This document shows positions 35,356 to 43,631 of a DNA stretch of 64,000 bases, piece by piece. The stretch is from SZUA-265 sp965651905 (lineage in GTDB: Bacteria > Myxococcota_A > Polyangia > Polyangiales > Polyangiaceae). Numbering within the stretch: the stretch's first letter is position 1; every line of letters starts with the position of its first letter. The translations under genes were made by a program, and so were the position numbers. The notes beneath the pieces were generated by a model. That model ran no database searches, was not told the origin of the DNA, and saw only the letters and a program-made list of their open reading frames with translations. Location: the NCBI GenBank assembly GCA_965651905.1, contig CBFGUG010000015.1, positions 53,703 to 117,702 of the forward strand. The letters are read 5' to 3'.

Positions 35356-35657
35356 GACCGCGGGCGCTTCCAAGAGCGCGGTAGCGCTCGCCTGTACTCG
35401 TGCAAAGGTGCACCTCAGCGGTCCTGTACGGCGGCACCTTTCTCACAACCTCACGCAGCAGAAACTTTCTTGGAGGCGGCTCGCGTTCCGTTCCTGGTCG
35501 TCGCGAGCTTGAAGCCTCTCTGATGGGAGCGTGTACTCACCTGGATTTGCACGCGATTGCCGCGTCGCGACCTGGCGCCTAGCCCGCTTTTGCGGACGGT
35601 CAGGGGTCGTATACTTTTTGGACGTCCCGGCGCGCGTGCTGGGCTACACTGGAAGCC
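35356..35657. other. Spacer between gyrB and the Asp-rich lipoprotein
   Basis: No gene is seen. AAAGGTGC (35404-35411) and GCACCTTT (35434-35441) are perfect inverted arms with a 22-nt loop and a short T-rich end, a possible gyrB terminator. Near the right end, TATACT at 35610-35615 is a good -10 hexamer for the lipoprotein; the -35 (TTTTGC at 35588-35593, spacing 16) is poor. Confidence 0.4.
35588..35615 (+). promoter_or_regulatory. Candidate promoter for the Asp-rich lipoprotein
   Basis: TATACT (35610-35615) matches the -10 consensus at 5 of 6 positions, 42 bases before the ATG. TTTTGC (35588-35593) is a weak -35 at a spacing of 16. This is sequence-match evidence only. Confidence 0.35.
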
Positions 35658-36515
35658 ATGATGATGCGAAGTTCTTGGCTTTTTTGCGCTGCTGTTGCGC
35701 TGCTGTTTGCGGCCTGCGACGGTGATAGTTCGAGTAGTTCGGATGACGCGGTCGATGCGCCCGACTCAGGCGAGGCAGACGACGAAACCGACCCTGACGA
35801 CTCGGACGATGACACGGATGACGACCCCGACGGGGACGACGCGGATGATGACGGCGCCGGCGACGACCCGGATGATGACGGGGACGACACGGATGACGAC
35901 CCCGACCCGGACGATGGTCCAGATCCCGACGACTCGGATGATGGTAACGCCAGCGACGACTCGGGCGACGACGTCAGCGATGCGGGTGATGACACGAATG
36001 ATCCGTCTGAAGCGGGATCGCAGGATCCCGAAGCAGGAGCGGACGACACGAGCGATTCGGGCGCTGCGCCCTCCGAAACGGTTACGGTTGGCGAGCAAGA
36101 GGGTGGTGTGGGTATTGAGGTCACGTTCAGTGGCGAAGGTGTCGAGTGCGGCATGGATCGCTGCCGAGACGCGACCGTGGATTCCTTTGGAATCGGCGCA
36201 TCAGGCTGCTGCTTCGACGAAGCGGAGTCAGCTTGCGGTTTGAACATGTCGACACTGGGCCTGGCCCTGGGACTCTCGATGCCAGGTTGTGAACAGCTGG
36301 ACGCGCCGGGCTCCTACGACGAGGCGTGTTCGCCATCCGATCCGATTCCCGTCCTGCTTCCAGAGGCGCCGGATGAAGGTGTGGTGATGCCTGGCTGCTG
36401 CCTGCCGAGTGGGGAATGTGGCTTCTCCGCACAATTTGGCGACTGGGGCTTCGGCTGCGTTGCCGCCGAGCGATTCAATCAGGAATCGCCGGGCAGCTGT
36501 GAGTACACACCCTGA
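35658..36515 (+). CDS. Asp-rich lipoprotein with cysteine-rich C-terminal domain
   Basis: The product has 285 residues. The lipobox LLFAAC near residue 20 follows a short signal. Residues about 25-130 are extremely acidic, built from DD, DPDD and DDDG runs like calcium-binding thrombospondin-3 or RTX-type loops. The last ~140 residues contain about a dozen cysteines in pairs (GCCFDEAESACG, GCCLPSGECG), probably disulfide-bonded. Three ATGs open the gene; 35658 is the first. The acidic tract contains a 21-bp exact DNA repeat at 35811 and 35886, 75 bases apart, showing repeat expansion. Calcium binding at the cell surface is a plausible inference. Confidence 0.8.
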   Translation: MMMRSSWLFCAAVALLFAACDGDSSSSSDDAVDAPDSGEADDETDPDDSDDDTDDDPDGDDADDDGAGDDPDDDGDDTDDDPDPDDGPDPDDSDDGNASDDSGDDVSDAGDDTNDPSEAGSQDPEAGADDTSDSGAAPSETVTVGEQEGGVGIEVTFSGEGVECGMDRCRDATVDSFGIGASGCCFDEAESACGLNMSTLGLALGLSMPGCEQLDAPGSYDEACSPSDPIPVLLPEAPDEGVVMPGCCLPSGECGFSAQFGDWGFGCVAAERFNQESPGSCEYTP

Positions 36516-36541
36516 CGATTCAGCTCGAGCACTGAACAGAC

Positions 36542-36571
36542 GTGGGTCGCGGCTTCGAGCTGGCGGCCCAC
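36542..36571 (+). terminator. Hairpin downstream of the Asp-rich lipoprotein
   Basis: GTGGGTCGC (36542-36550) pairs with GCGGCCCAC (36563-36571), one G-T wobble, 12-nt loop, 26 bases after the stop, followed by GCGTCATTTCG. It is a reasonable terminator candidate. Confidence 0.45.
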
Positions 36572-36728
36572 GCGTCATTTCGCTCCAATGGATTGGGCAC
36601 TTTTCGTTGATCGTGTGACCGCTGTAACGTGAGCTGAAGCATTTGGACGCCAGGGGTAGACAACGCAGATCGGCGACACACGCTAGCAAAGCCGGCGATT
36701 CGGCACTGGTGGTTCCTGATCTACGTTG

Positions 36729-36756
36729 GTCGGGGACTTCAATCGAAGTCCCCGAC
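36729..36756 (+). promoter_or_regulatory. Perfect 12-bp dyad in the clpB leader
   Basis: GTCGGGGACTTC (36729-36740) is followed by AATC and then its exact reverse complement (36745-36756). It lies 45 bases before the clpB start. There is no T-tract, and the ATG is close, so a terminator is unlikely. An operator for a heat-shock repressor or an RNA thermosensor stem are the obvious options. It is not a CIRCE element (TTAGCACTC-N9-GAGTGCTAA), and I find no clear sigma-32-type promoter upstream. Confidence 0.6.
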
Positions 36757-36800
36757 TCGCGTCCTGTTCAGGTGCCGTTGACGTTGAGGAGTGAGTGAAC

Positions 36801-39449
36801 ATGCAGCTGGAACGAATGACGACCAAGAGTCAAGAAGCGGTACGTTCCGCGTTTGATCAAGCGTCGCGCAAGGCGAACCCAGAGCTGATACCTGAACATC
36901 TCTTGCTCGCCATCCTCGAGCAAAAGGATGGCGTAGGCGGGCCGCTGGTAGAGCGCGCGGGAGGCTCCGTGAGTGGGCTCTCGAGCAGCCTGGGGCAGCG
37001 CATCGCCAGTCTTCCCAGAGTCAGTGGCGCTGGTGAACCAGGCATCGGAACGCGCGCTCGTCAGCTCTACCAGCGCGCCAGCGATCAGTCGGAGAAGCTC
37101 AAGGACGACTACATTTCGGTCGAGCATTTCCTGCTTGCTGCGGCCAACGGCGACAGCACGACCGAGGCGATCTTCCAGAAGCACGGGCTGACGTACGACG
37201 CTTTGCTCGAGGCGTTGTCACAGATTCGCGGCGCTCAACGTGTCACTGATCAAGATCCTGAAGGCAAGTTTCAGGCACTCGAGAAATACGCACGCGACTT
37301 GACGGCGCTGGCCAAGCGCAACAAGATCGACCCCGTCATCGGTCGCGACGAAGAGATCCGTCGCGTGATGCAGGTGCTGAGTCGTCGCACGAAGAACAAC
37401 CCCGTGCTGATTGGTGAACCGGGCGTGGGAAAAACGGCCATTGCCGAGGGCATCGCCCACCGAATCGCGTCGGGTGACGTCCCGGAAGGACTCAAAGAAA
37501 AGCGCCTGGTTGCGCTGGATCTGTCCGCGATGGTTGCAGGCGCGAAGTACCGCGGCGAGTTCGAGGATCGTCTGAAGGCCGTGCTCAAGGAAGTCGAGGC
37601 GGCGGCGGGCGGCATCATCATGTTCATCGACGAGCTCCACACCCTCGTGGGTGCGGGCGCTTCCGAAGGCGCAATGGACGCGGCCAACATGCTCAAACCT
37701 GCGCTGGCGCGAGGTGAACTACGAGCGATTGGCGCGACAACTCTCGACGAGTACCGCAAGCACATCGAGAAGGACGCCGCGCTGGAGCGTCGCTTCCAAC
37801 CCGTGATGGTGAGTGAACCCAGTGTCGAAGACACCATCGCCATTCTGCGCGGGCTCAAAGAACGCTACGAGGTGCACCACGGCATTCGCATTCAGGATGC
37901 CGCGCTGGTTGCCGCGGGAATTCTCTCGAACCGCTACATCACCGATCGTTTTCTGCCCGACAAAGCCATCGACTTGGTCGACGAGGCGGCAAGCAAGATC
38001 AAGATGGAGATCGACAGCATGCCGTTCGAGATCGACCAGCTCGAACGCAGGCTACTCCAACTCAAGATCGAGGAACAGGCGCTCAAGCGCGAACGAGATG
38101 CCCACTCGAAAGCTCGCTTGAGTGAGTTGCAGCGCGAGGTCGCTGAAATAAGTGCCGAGCGGGATGCCGCCCGTGCGCAATGGCTCCGAGAAAAGGAGGC
38201 TATCGACGTCATTCGTGGGCTGCAGAAAGAGCTCGAGGAGTTGCGCGCGGCGGAAGAACGCGCTCGGCGCGCAGGCGACCTGGGAAAGGCCGCCGAGATT
38301 CTGTACGGTAACATCCCCAGCGTCGAAGCTAGCCTCGAGCAAAAGCGCCGAGAGTTGGGCGAGATGCAGGCCAAAGGCTCATACCTCAAGGAAGAGGTCA
38401 CCGACGAAGACATCGCAGCAGTCGTCTCGAAGTGGACGGGGGTTCCCGTTTCCAAGATGCTCGAGAGCGAGATGCAGAAGCTCCTGCGAATGGAAGACGA
38501 TCTGCAGCAGCGAGTGATCGGTCAGAGCGACGCCATCGTAGCGGTTGCAAATGCAGTGCGCCGTTCACGTGCGGGACTCGGTGACGAGAACCGCCCGATC
38601 GGATCCTTTCTCTTTCTCGGCCCGACGGGCGTGGGTAAGACGGAAACCGCGCGCGCCCTCGCTGGTTTTCTGTTCGATGATGAGCGCGCCATGATCCGCA
38701 TCGACATGAGCGAGTATCAGGAACGGCACTCCGTCGCACGGCTACTGGGTGCGCCCCCTGGGTACATTGGGCACGACCAGGGTGGTCAGCTCACCGAACC
38801 CGTGCGGCGTCGACCCTACAGCGTGGTGTTGTTCGACGAGGTCGAGAAAGCGCATCCCGATGTATTCAATGCCCTACTGCAACTGTTGGACGACGGCAGG
38901 TTGACGGACAGCCAAGGGCGAACCGTAGACTTTACGAACACCGTGGTGATCTTGACGAGCAATGTCGGCTCCCAGGAGATGGCAGCCATCGAAGAGCGGC
39001 GAGACGTTGCCGATGACGACAAGAGCGAGCAGATGCGAAGTGTCGCAATGTTGGCGTTGCGCGACGTGTTTCGCCCCGAGTTCATCAACCGTCTCGACGA
39101 GATCGTGGTCTACCGCAGGCTCGAAAGAGACGAAATTCGCAAGATCGTCGACGTGCAGCTCGGGAGACTGGCCAAGCGAATGCGTCGGCGTGACCTTGCA
39201 CTCGAAGTGAGTGACGCGGCGAAGACGTTCCTCGCGAACGCTGGTTACGACCCGCAGTTTGGTGCGCGGCCGCTCAAGCGCGCCATCCAGCGACACCTCG
39301 AAGATCCCCTCGCGCGTAAAGTGCTTGCTGGCGAGTTCCCAACGGAAGGCGTCGTTCGTGTCGACCAGGTGGGTGACAAGCTGACCTTTGAAGTGGGGGA
39401 CGGAGCCGCAGAAAGCCACGGCCCGCACCCCGCTAGCGTTCAAGCCTGA
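36801..39449 (+). CDS. clpB: ATP-dependent disaggregase ClpB
   Basis: The product has 882 residues, the family norm. ClpB is a Hsp100 hexamer that rescues aggregated proteins with DnaK. The N-domain (SQEAVRSAFDQA...PELIPEHLLLAILEQ) precedes AAA+ module 1 (Walker A GEPGVGKT, Walker B IIMFIDELHTLVG), a coiled-coil middle domain (about 410-530, rich in Glu/Lys/Arg heptads) and AAA+ module 2 (GPTGVGKTE; VVLFDEVEKAHPDVFN). The middle domain marks ClpB rather than ClpA or ClpC. ATG 36801 has AGGAG 9 nt upstream, better than GTG 36795. Heat regulation is likely; see the leader dyad. Confidence 0.97.
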   Translation: MQLERMTTKSQEAVRSAFDQASRKANPELIPEHLLLAILEQKDGVGGPLVERAGGSVSGLSSSLGQRIASLPRVSGAGEPGIGTRARQLYQRASDQSEKLKDDYISVEHFLLAAANGDSTTEAIFQKHGLTYDALLEALSQIRGAQRVTDQDPEGKFQALEKYARDLTALAKRNKIDPVIGRDEEIRRVMQVLSRRTKNNPVLIGEPGVGKTAIAEGIAHRIASGDVPEGLKEKRLVALDLSAMVAGAKYRGEFEDRLKAVLKEVEAAAGGIIMFIDELHTLVGAGASEGAMDAANMLKPALARGELRAIGATTLDEYRKHIEKDAALERRFQPVMVSEPSVEDTIAILRGLKERYEVHHGIRIQDAALVAAGILSNRYITDRFLPDKAIDLVDEAASKIKMEIDSMPFEIDQLERRLLQLKIEEQALKRERDAHSKARLSELQREVAEISAERDAARAQWLREKEAIDVIRGLQKELEELRAAEERARRAGDLGKAAEILYGNIPSVEASLEQKRRELGEMQAKGSYLKEEVTDEDIAAVVSKWTGVPVSKMLESEMQKLLRMEDDLQQRVIGQSDAIVAVANAVRRSRAGLGDENRPIGSFLFLGPTGVGKTETARALAGFLFDDERAMIRIDMSEYQERHSVARLLGAPPGYIGHDQGGQLTEPVRRRPYSVVLFDEVEKAHPDVFNALLQLLDDGRLTDSQGRTVDFTNTVVILTSNVGSQEMAAIEERRDVADDDKSEQMRSVAMLALRDVFRPEFINRLDEIVVYRRLERDEIRKIVDVQLGRLAKRMRRRDLALEVSDAAKTFLANAGYDPQFGARPLKRAIQRHLEDPLARKVLAGEFPTEGVVRVDQVGDKLTFEVGDGAAESHGPHPASVQA

Positions 39450-39455
39450 CGTTGC

Positions 39456-40685
39456 CTACACACCACTGAGCAGCGTGCGCACGAGATCCAGACCAGCAAA
39501 CGCTGCTCGGAGCTGTACCTGGTTGCGGTCACCCCTGAACACTTCTTGTCGTGCGACCAGCGCGTCTGGTGTGCTGATGGCATAGTGTACCAATCCTACG
39601 GGTTTGCTGGGGGTGCCGCCCGTTGGGCCCGCGATCCCAGAAAACGCGAGGCCAACGTCGGCGCCCAGTACCCGTCGAGCTCCCTCTGCCAGTTGTTTGA
39701 CGACAACTTCGCTCACGGCTCCCTCTACTTCCAGCACCCGACGATCGACACCCAGCACGTTCTCTTTGATGGCGTTGTCGTAACACACCACCGCGCCTCT
39801 GAAGAAGTCGCTCGCTGGGTACCGCGCTATCAGCTCTGACGCCAAGCCCCCTGTACATGATTCGGCGAGGCCGAGCGTGAGTTGGCGTTTCCGCAAAACA
39901 TCGCCGACGACTTGCGGCAAGGTGCGCGGTCCTCGCTCGTAGACCAACTTTCCTAGCCTAGCCGCCATCGCGTCTGCGGCCGTTTCGGCCAAACGTCGGG
40001 CTTCTGCTGGGTCGGTGTGCTCCGCGACCGCGCGCACTTCGACTTCCGGGAAATGCGCGCGGTAGCCGATCTTCACGCCGTACTCTTGCTCGACTCCATC
40101 GAGCAAGTCGCCGATCGCGGACTCGCCCGCGCCGAAGAGCTTCAGTCTGGCGTGCGCAGTGTGGACGCTTTCGTTTTCCCTCAGCACGCGTGGTACGTCG
40201 CGTTCGAACATGGGTTTCATCTCGCGCGGCACGCCAGGAAAGAAGAACACCGTGGCGCTGCCGAGTCGCGCACTGAACCCAGGCGCCGTGCCCCAGTCGT
40301 TGTTCAGTACTCGGGCACCCTCTGGTAGATCTGCCTGCTTGCGGTTCGACTCGGAACAAGCGCGGCCGCTCGCGGCGAGGCGCGCCTCGATGCGTGCGAC
40401 GCTCTCGGGGTCACGCTTCAAGGTCACTCCCAGGGCTCTTGCCGCGGCCGCCGCCGTCAGGTCGTCAGTCGTGGGCCCGAGCCCGCCTGTCGTCACGATC
40501 ACAGAGTGTTTTGCTGAGAGACGCACGAGGCACTCGGCGATAGCGTCGACGTCGTCCGCGACGACGACGCACTCGCCGACGGCCACCCCGAGCGACGCGA
40601 TCTTGTCGCACAACCAGGTGCAGTTGGTGTTGTTGATGTCGCCACGAAGTATCTCGTCGCCGATGGTCAAGATGGCCGCGCTCAT
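39456..40685 (-). CDS. cinA: CinA-like protein, nicotinamide-nucleotide amidase
   Basis: The product has 409 residues. The N-terminal half is a MoCF-biosynthesis-type domain (ILTIGDEILRGDINNTN, VIVTTGGLGPTTDDLT); in CinA it can act as ADP-ribose pyrophosphatase. The C-terminal half is the NMN deamidase (LGLAESCTGGLASELI, VGLAFSGIAGPTGGTPSKPVGLV) with the conserved Ser in SCTGG. CinA recycles NMN in NAD metabolism and is tied to competence in some bacteria; comEC lies 7 kb away. It converges with clpB with 6 bases between stops. Confidence 0.94.
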   Translation of the reverse strand: MSAAILTIGDEILRGDINNTNCTWLCDKIASLGVAVGECVVVADDVDAIAECLVRLSAKHSVIVTTGGLGPTTDDLTAAAAARALGVTLKRDPESVARIEARLAASGRACSESNRKQADLPEGARVLNNDWGTAPGFSARLGSATVFFFPGVPREMKPMFERDVPRVLRENESVHTAHARLKLFGAGESAIGDLLDGVEQEYGVKIGYRAHFPEVEVRAVAEHTDPAEARRLAETAADAMAARLGKLVYERGPRTLPQVVGDVLRKRQLTLGLAESCTGGLASELIARYPASDFFRGAVVCYDNAIKENVLGVDRRVLEVEGAVSEVVVKQLAEGARRVLGADVGLAFSGIAGPTGGTPSKPVGLVHYAISTPDALVARQEVFRGDRNQVQLRAAFAGLDLVRTLLSGV

Positions 40686-40874
40686 TGCGTCCTACATAGT
40701 GCAGATGTGCGTCGTGTCGCCAAAAATCGCAGCGCTTCGTAAGCCGCTTCGCGCTTGAGAACGGGCGTGCCAAGCGCGCGCCCGCCGTCGCCCGGTCGGA
40801 CAGGAACCGCGGCAGCCCGTCGTGCGCTCAGGTTCGTCTGCTTCTAGCGACCAAGTCGCGGGCGCACGTAAACC

Positions 40875-41813
40875 GTGACCACGCCGTCTTTGCCTGACAG
40901 CTCGCGCGACCAAATACGGTTTGCGCGTTTATCGTGCCTTGGGCAAGCTCGACGAGTGGAGTTCTTCGAGTACTGGGCCAGACGCAAGGTTGAGATACAA
41001 ACGGATCGCGGTCCTCGCACTGTCGGTGCGGTAGGCTGGTCCAACGAAAGCCAGGCCAGCGCAGACGCGATGGCAGATGAGCGGCTCGAGGCGGCACAGC
41101 GCCGGGTGAAACAAGCAGAGGGGCCGTCGGGCCACGGGTATCCGTACTCAGACGGTCGCCCCATCCAGGAGCAGATCGTCGATACGGTGCCTGGAGTCGA
41201 GCAGCCGCTAGCGGTGATCACGCGCAACGCGTACGGCGCGTTGGTGATGAACACACGGCGCTTGCTGTTCATCGACCTGGACTTCGAAAGCGTGCCTGAC
41301 CAACGGTCCCTGTTCAAGAAGCTGCTATCGGGTTCCCGGAGTGACGAAGAGCGCGCGTTGGACCACGCTCAGCAGGTCGCCAAACGCTACTCTGACTGGG
41401 GGTTTCGGGTGTATCGCACGGCGGCTGGGTTGCGACTGGTGTTACTCAGCCGTGTAGTGGATGCGGAGGACGACACGTGGCTGCGCGTGCTCGAAACGTT
41501 TGGTAGTGATCCGATGTACATCAAGCTCTGCCAGAGTCAGAAATCGTTCCGCGCGCGGTTGACACCGAAGCCCTGGAGGATCGGCGTGGAGCGGCCGAGC
41601 TATCGCTTCCCGTTCGTGTCTGACGTGCAGCGGGAGTACATGGCGCGATGGACGGAGCGTTACGACAGTGCCCGGATCAAACACGCCACCTGCAGGGAGT
41701 TGACGACCATCGGTGCGGACGGCGTCCAGTCCGGGTTCGCACCCAGCGAAGTGACGAGACTGCTGGATTACCACGACAGAATCGCGCAAAGCGCGTCACT
41801 CCCTCTGGCCTGA
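40875..41813 (+). CDS. Conserved-looking protein of unknown function
   Basis: The product has up to 312 residues from the GTG at 40875; a GTG at 40956 (VEFFEYWAR) is an alternative start. The sequence is coherent: GWSNESQASADAMADERLEAA, GYPYSDGRPIQEQIVD, NAYGALVMNTRRLLFIDLDFESV, YRTAAGLRLVLLSR and FRARLTPKPWR. I have the impression of a conserved uncharacterised family with a strand ending FIDLDF and a later RTAAGLR block. A hhhDhD motif occurs in primase-polymerase folds, but the second histidine motif is missing, so I do not propose that function. No signal peptide. It overlaps the convergent gene by 18 bases. Confidence 0.65.
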   Translation: MTTPSLPDSSRDQIRFARLSCLGQARRVEFFEYWARRKVEIQTDRGPRTVGAVGWSNESQASADAMADERLEAAQRRVKQAEGPSGHGYPYSDGRPIQEQIVDTVPGVEQPLAVITRNAYGALVMNTRRLLFIDLDFESVPDQRSLFKKLLSGSRSDEERALDHAQQVAKRYSDWGFRVYRTAAGLRLVLLSRVVDAEDDTWLRVLETFGSDPMYIKLCQSQKSFRARLTPKPWRIGVERPSYRFPFVSDVQREYMARWTERYDSARIKHATCRELTTIGADGVQSGFAPSEVTRLLDYHDRIAQSASLPLA

Positions 41814-42689
41814 CTCGACAGGCGTCATCGGGTAGACGCAGCGAAACCCCACATCTGGCGCGGACTGTTCCATCGAACCCGCGCCGAGCACTTTCAACTC
41901 GGACGCGAGTGTCGATCGGTACGAGCCGCCTCGGGCAATGTAGCGTCGTAGGTGACTGTCACGCGTCCATTCCGCTACGTTGCCCGCCATGTCGAGCACG
42001 CCATCAGGCGTAGCCCCATCGGGCCTAGACCCTGGCGCCTCCGGCCCGATCGCACCCTCGCCGCAGGGGCCCGCTTGCAGTCCGAACACGGCACGGCGAC
42101 ACACCAGCCCGAACGCTCCCCAGGGGTAACGTCTGCCTTCTGGGCCCGCCGCAGCGAGCAACCACTGTTCGGACGTGGGAAGGGTTCCGCCTCGCCACTT
42201 GCAGAAGCTCTCTGCTTGTTTCGGACTCACACCTGTGACGGGAAGCTCCGTACTTCCGCCATCGATCACTTTGCACGCTCCGTCCGAAGCGCAGGCGCGC
42301 CACTGGGCCCAACTGACCTCGGCTCGGTCAATCGCAAAGGCGTCGACCCGCGTGGTCGTGGGCGCTGTGGTTCGATCGCCGAGGTCCCAGTCGTCGACGT
42401 TCAGCTGGAGCACTGCTGCGTCGATGTTCACTCTGGCGTCATTGACGGTGCAGCGTCCCCGTTCCAGTCGCTGAGCGGAAGAGCAGCGCTTTGCCGCACC
42501 TCGGCAGTGCCCCGACTCCAGGTGCTGTCCTTCGGCGCAGCAGCGGGCCCCGAGCGGGGTCAACCCCGCGGGACAACGCGCCGCGTGCGGCGGTTGGGCG
42601 AACAACCAAGCAAGGACCGCGAGCAGCGTGAGCAGAGCGAGTAAGACGACGTAGATCCGTCGTCTACGATTCCGCCGCGATTCCAACAC
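41796..42689 (-). CDS. SUMF1/formylglycine-generating-like domain protein, membrane anchored, catalytic cysteines absent
   Basis: The product has 297 residues. An N-terminal anchor (IYVVLLALLTLLAVLAWLFA) is followed by a short cysteine-rich segment with paired CxPxG...C elements, then an SUMF1-type domain: FAIDRAEVSWAQWRACA, LPVTGVSPKQAESFCKWRGGTLPTSEQWLLAA, YPWG, DMAGNVAEWT, RGGSYRS and VGFRCVYP. In true formylglycine-generating enzymes the RGGS block carries the catalytic cysteines (RGGS.LC....C); here it is RGGSYRST with no cysteine before GFRC. It is therefore likely a binding or structural member of the superfamily. Thirteen bases separate it from the FAH gene upstream. Confidence 0.85.
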   Translation of the reverse strand: MLESRRNRRRRIYVVLLALLTLLAVLAWLFAQPPHAARCPAGLTPLGARCCAEGQHLESGHCRGAAKRCSSAQRLERGRCTVNDARVNIDAAVLQLNVDDWDLGDRTTAPTTTRVDAFAIDRAEVSWAQWRACASDGACKVIDGGSTELPVTGVSPKQAESFCKWRGGTLPTSEQWLLAAAGPEGRRYPWGAFGLVCRRAVFGLQAGPCGEGAIGPEAPGSRPDGATPDGVLDMAGNVAEWTRDSHLRRYIARGGSYRSTLASELKVLGAGSMEQSAPDVGFRCVYPMTPVESGQRE

Positions 42690-42702
42690 AGCGCGTCACC
42701 CA

Positions 42703-43470
42703 TCAGCTGGCAGAACGAGCATGAAAGCTGAGTTCACCCAGCTCGCTGATGGTGATCTGAACCAGGTCACCGTCGTTCATGGCGCCAACGCCGTGAGGCG
42801 TGCCCGTCAGGACCAAGTCTCCGGGCTCGAGCGTCATCACGCTCGACAGCAGCGATACGATCTGCGGTACGCTGAACAGCATTTCGGCGAGCGCCACGGA
42901 CTGACGCACTTGCCCGTTGACGCGTGTCGTCAGATGTAGCTTCTCAGCTGTGACACCCGACACGATGGTGTTCGAGACTGGACAGAAGGTGTCGAAGCCC
43001 TTGGCGCGCGTCCACTGTTCATCACGTTCTTGCAGGTCGCGGGCTGTCACGTCGCAGGTGATCGTCAAGCCGAACACGTGACTGGCCGCGTCCTGTACGC
43101 TCACGTTCTTTGCACGGCGTCCGATCACGAACCCGAGCTCACCCTCATAGTAGACGAGGCTACTTGCAGCTGGCAGGATAACTGGGGACCCTGAAGCGTT
43201 GAGCGCCGAGGGTGGCTTTAGGAAGAACAGCGGAGTCGCAGCTTCACCAGCGTCGGTGGGCAGGGCGTGAGCTGCGTAGTTTCGTCCGATTCCGATGACT
43301 TTGCTGGGCTCTACCGGGCAAGTCAGGTTGACGGCGTCGAGTTCAATCGTGTGTCCCGTTCGCGAGCCGCCCAGCCATGGCGCGCCATCGAGTAAGTCGA
43401 CGGTGTCGCCCGTCAACATGGCGTAACGAGTTCGTCCGTCGATCTGCGCGCGTACGTATCGCTGAATCAC
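42703..43470 (-). CDS. Fumarylacetoacetate hydrolase-family protein
   Basis: The product has 255 residues. FAH-family enzymes cleave or decarboxylate beta-keto acids such as fumarylpyruvate or oxaloacetate and need a divalent metal. The metal-binding block is YYEGELGFVIGRRAKNV (Glu residues) plus ITCDVTARDLQ (Asp), with KGFDTFCPVSNTIV and LTGTPHGVGAMNDGDLV completing the signature. The N-terminal ~60 residues form the usual lid. Its substrate cannot be told from sequence. It is divergent from the prenyltransferase gene 161 bases away. Confidence 0.92.
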   Translation of the reverse strand: MIQRYVRAQIDGRTRYAMLTGDTVDLLDGAPWLGGSRTGHTIELDAVNLTCPVEPSKVIGIGRNYAAHALPTDAGEAATPLFFLKPPSALNASGSPVILPAASSLVYYEGELGFVIGRRAKNVSVQDAASHVFGLTITCDVTARDLQERDEQWTRAKGFDTFCPVSNTIVSGVTAEKLHLTTRVNGQVRQSVALAEMLFSVPQIVSLLSSVMTLEPGDLVLTGTPHGVGAMNDGDLVQITISELGELSFHARSAS

Positions 43471-43631
43471 GCCTGCGAGTTTGCCCTGTATTCTCCACTA
43501 CGCGCAGCCCATTGTTACTGACGCCGCGGCATGGGTGTGCTCTGTCGCTGTCAAAGCTGGTGCGTCGTCCGGCCCCTGGGCTCCAAAAATCGTTGGCTAA
43601 TCGGCGGGTTCGATTAAGTTGTGGCGACCGA

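Noticed and set aside
36729..36756. CIRCE element or intrinsic terminator before clpB
   Set aside because: Arms do not match TTAGCACTC/GAGTGCTAA, and no T-tract follows; kept as an unnamed dyad.
40875..41813. Archaeo-eukaryotic primase-like protein
   Set aside because: Only the hhhDhD element is present; the histidine motif is absent, so the function is not claimed.
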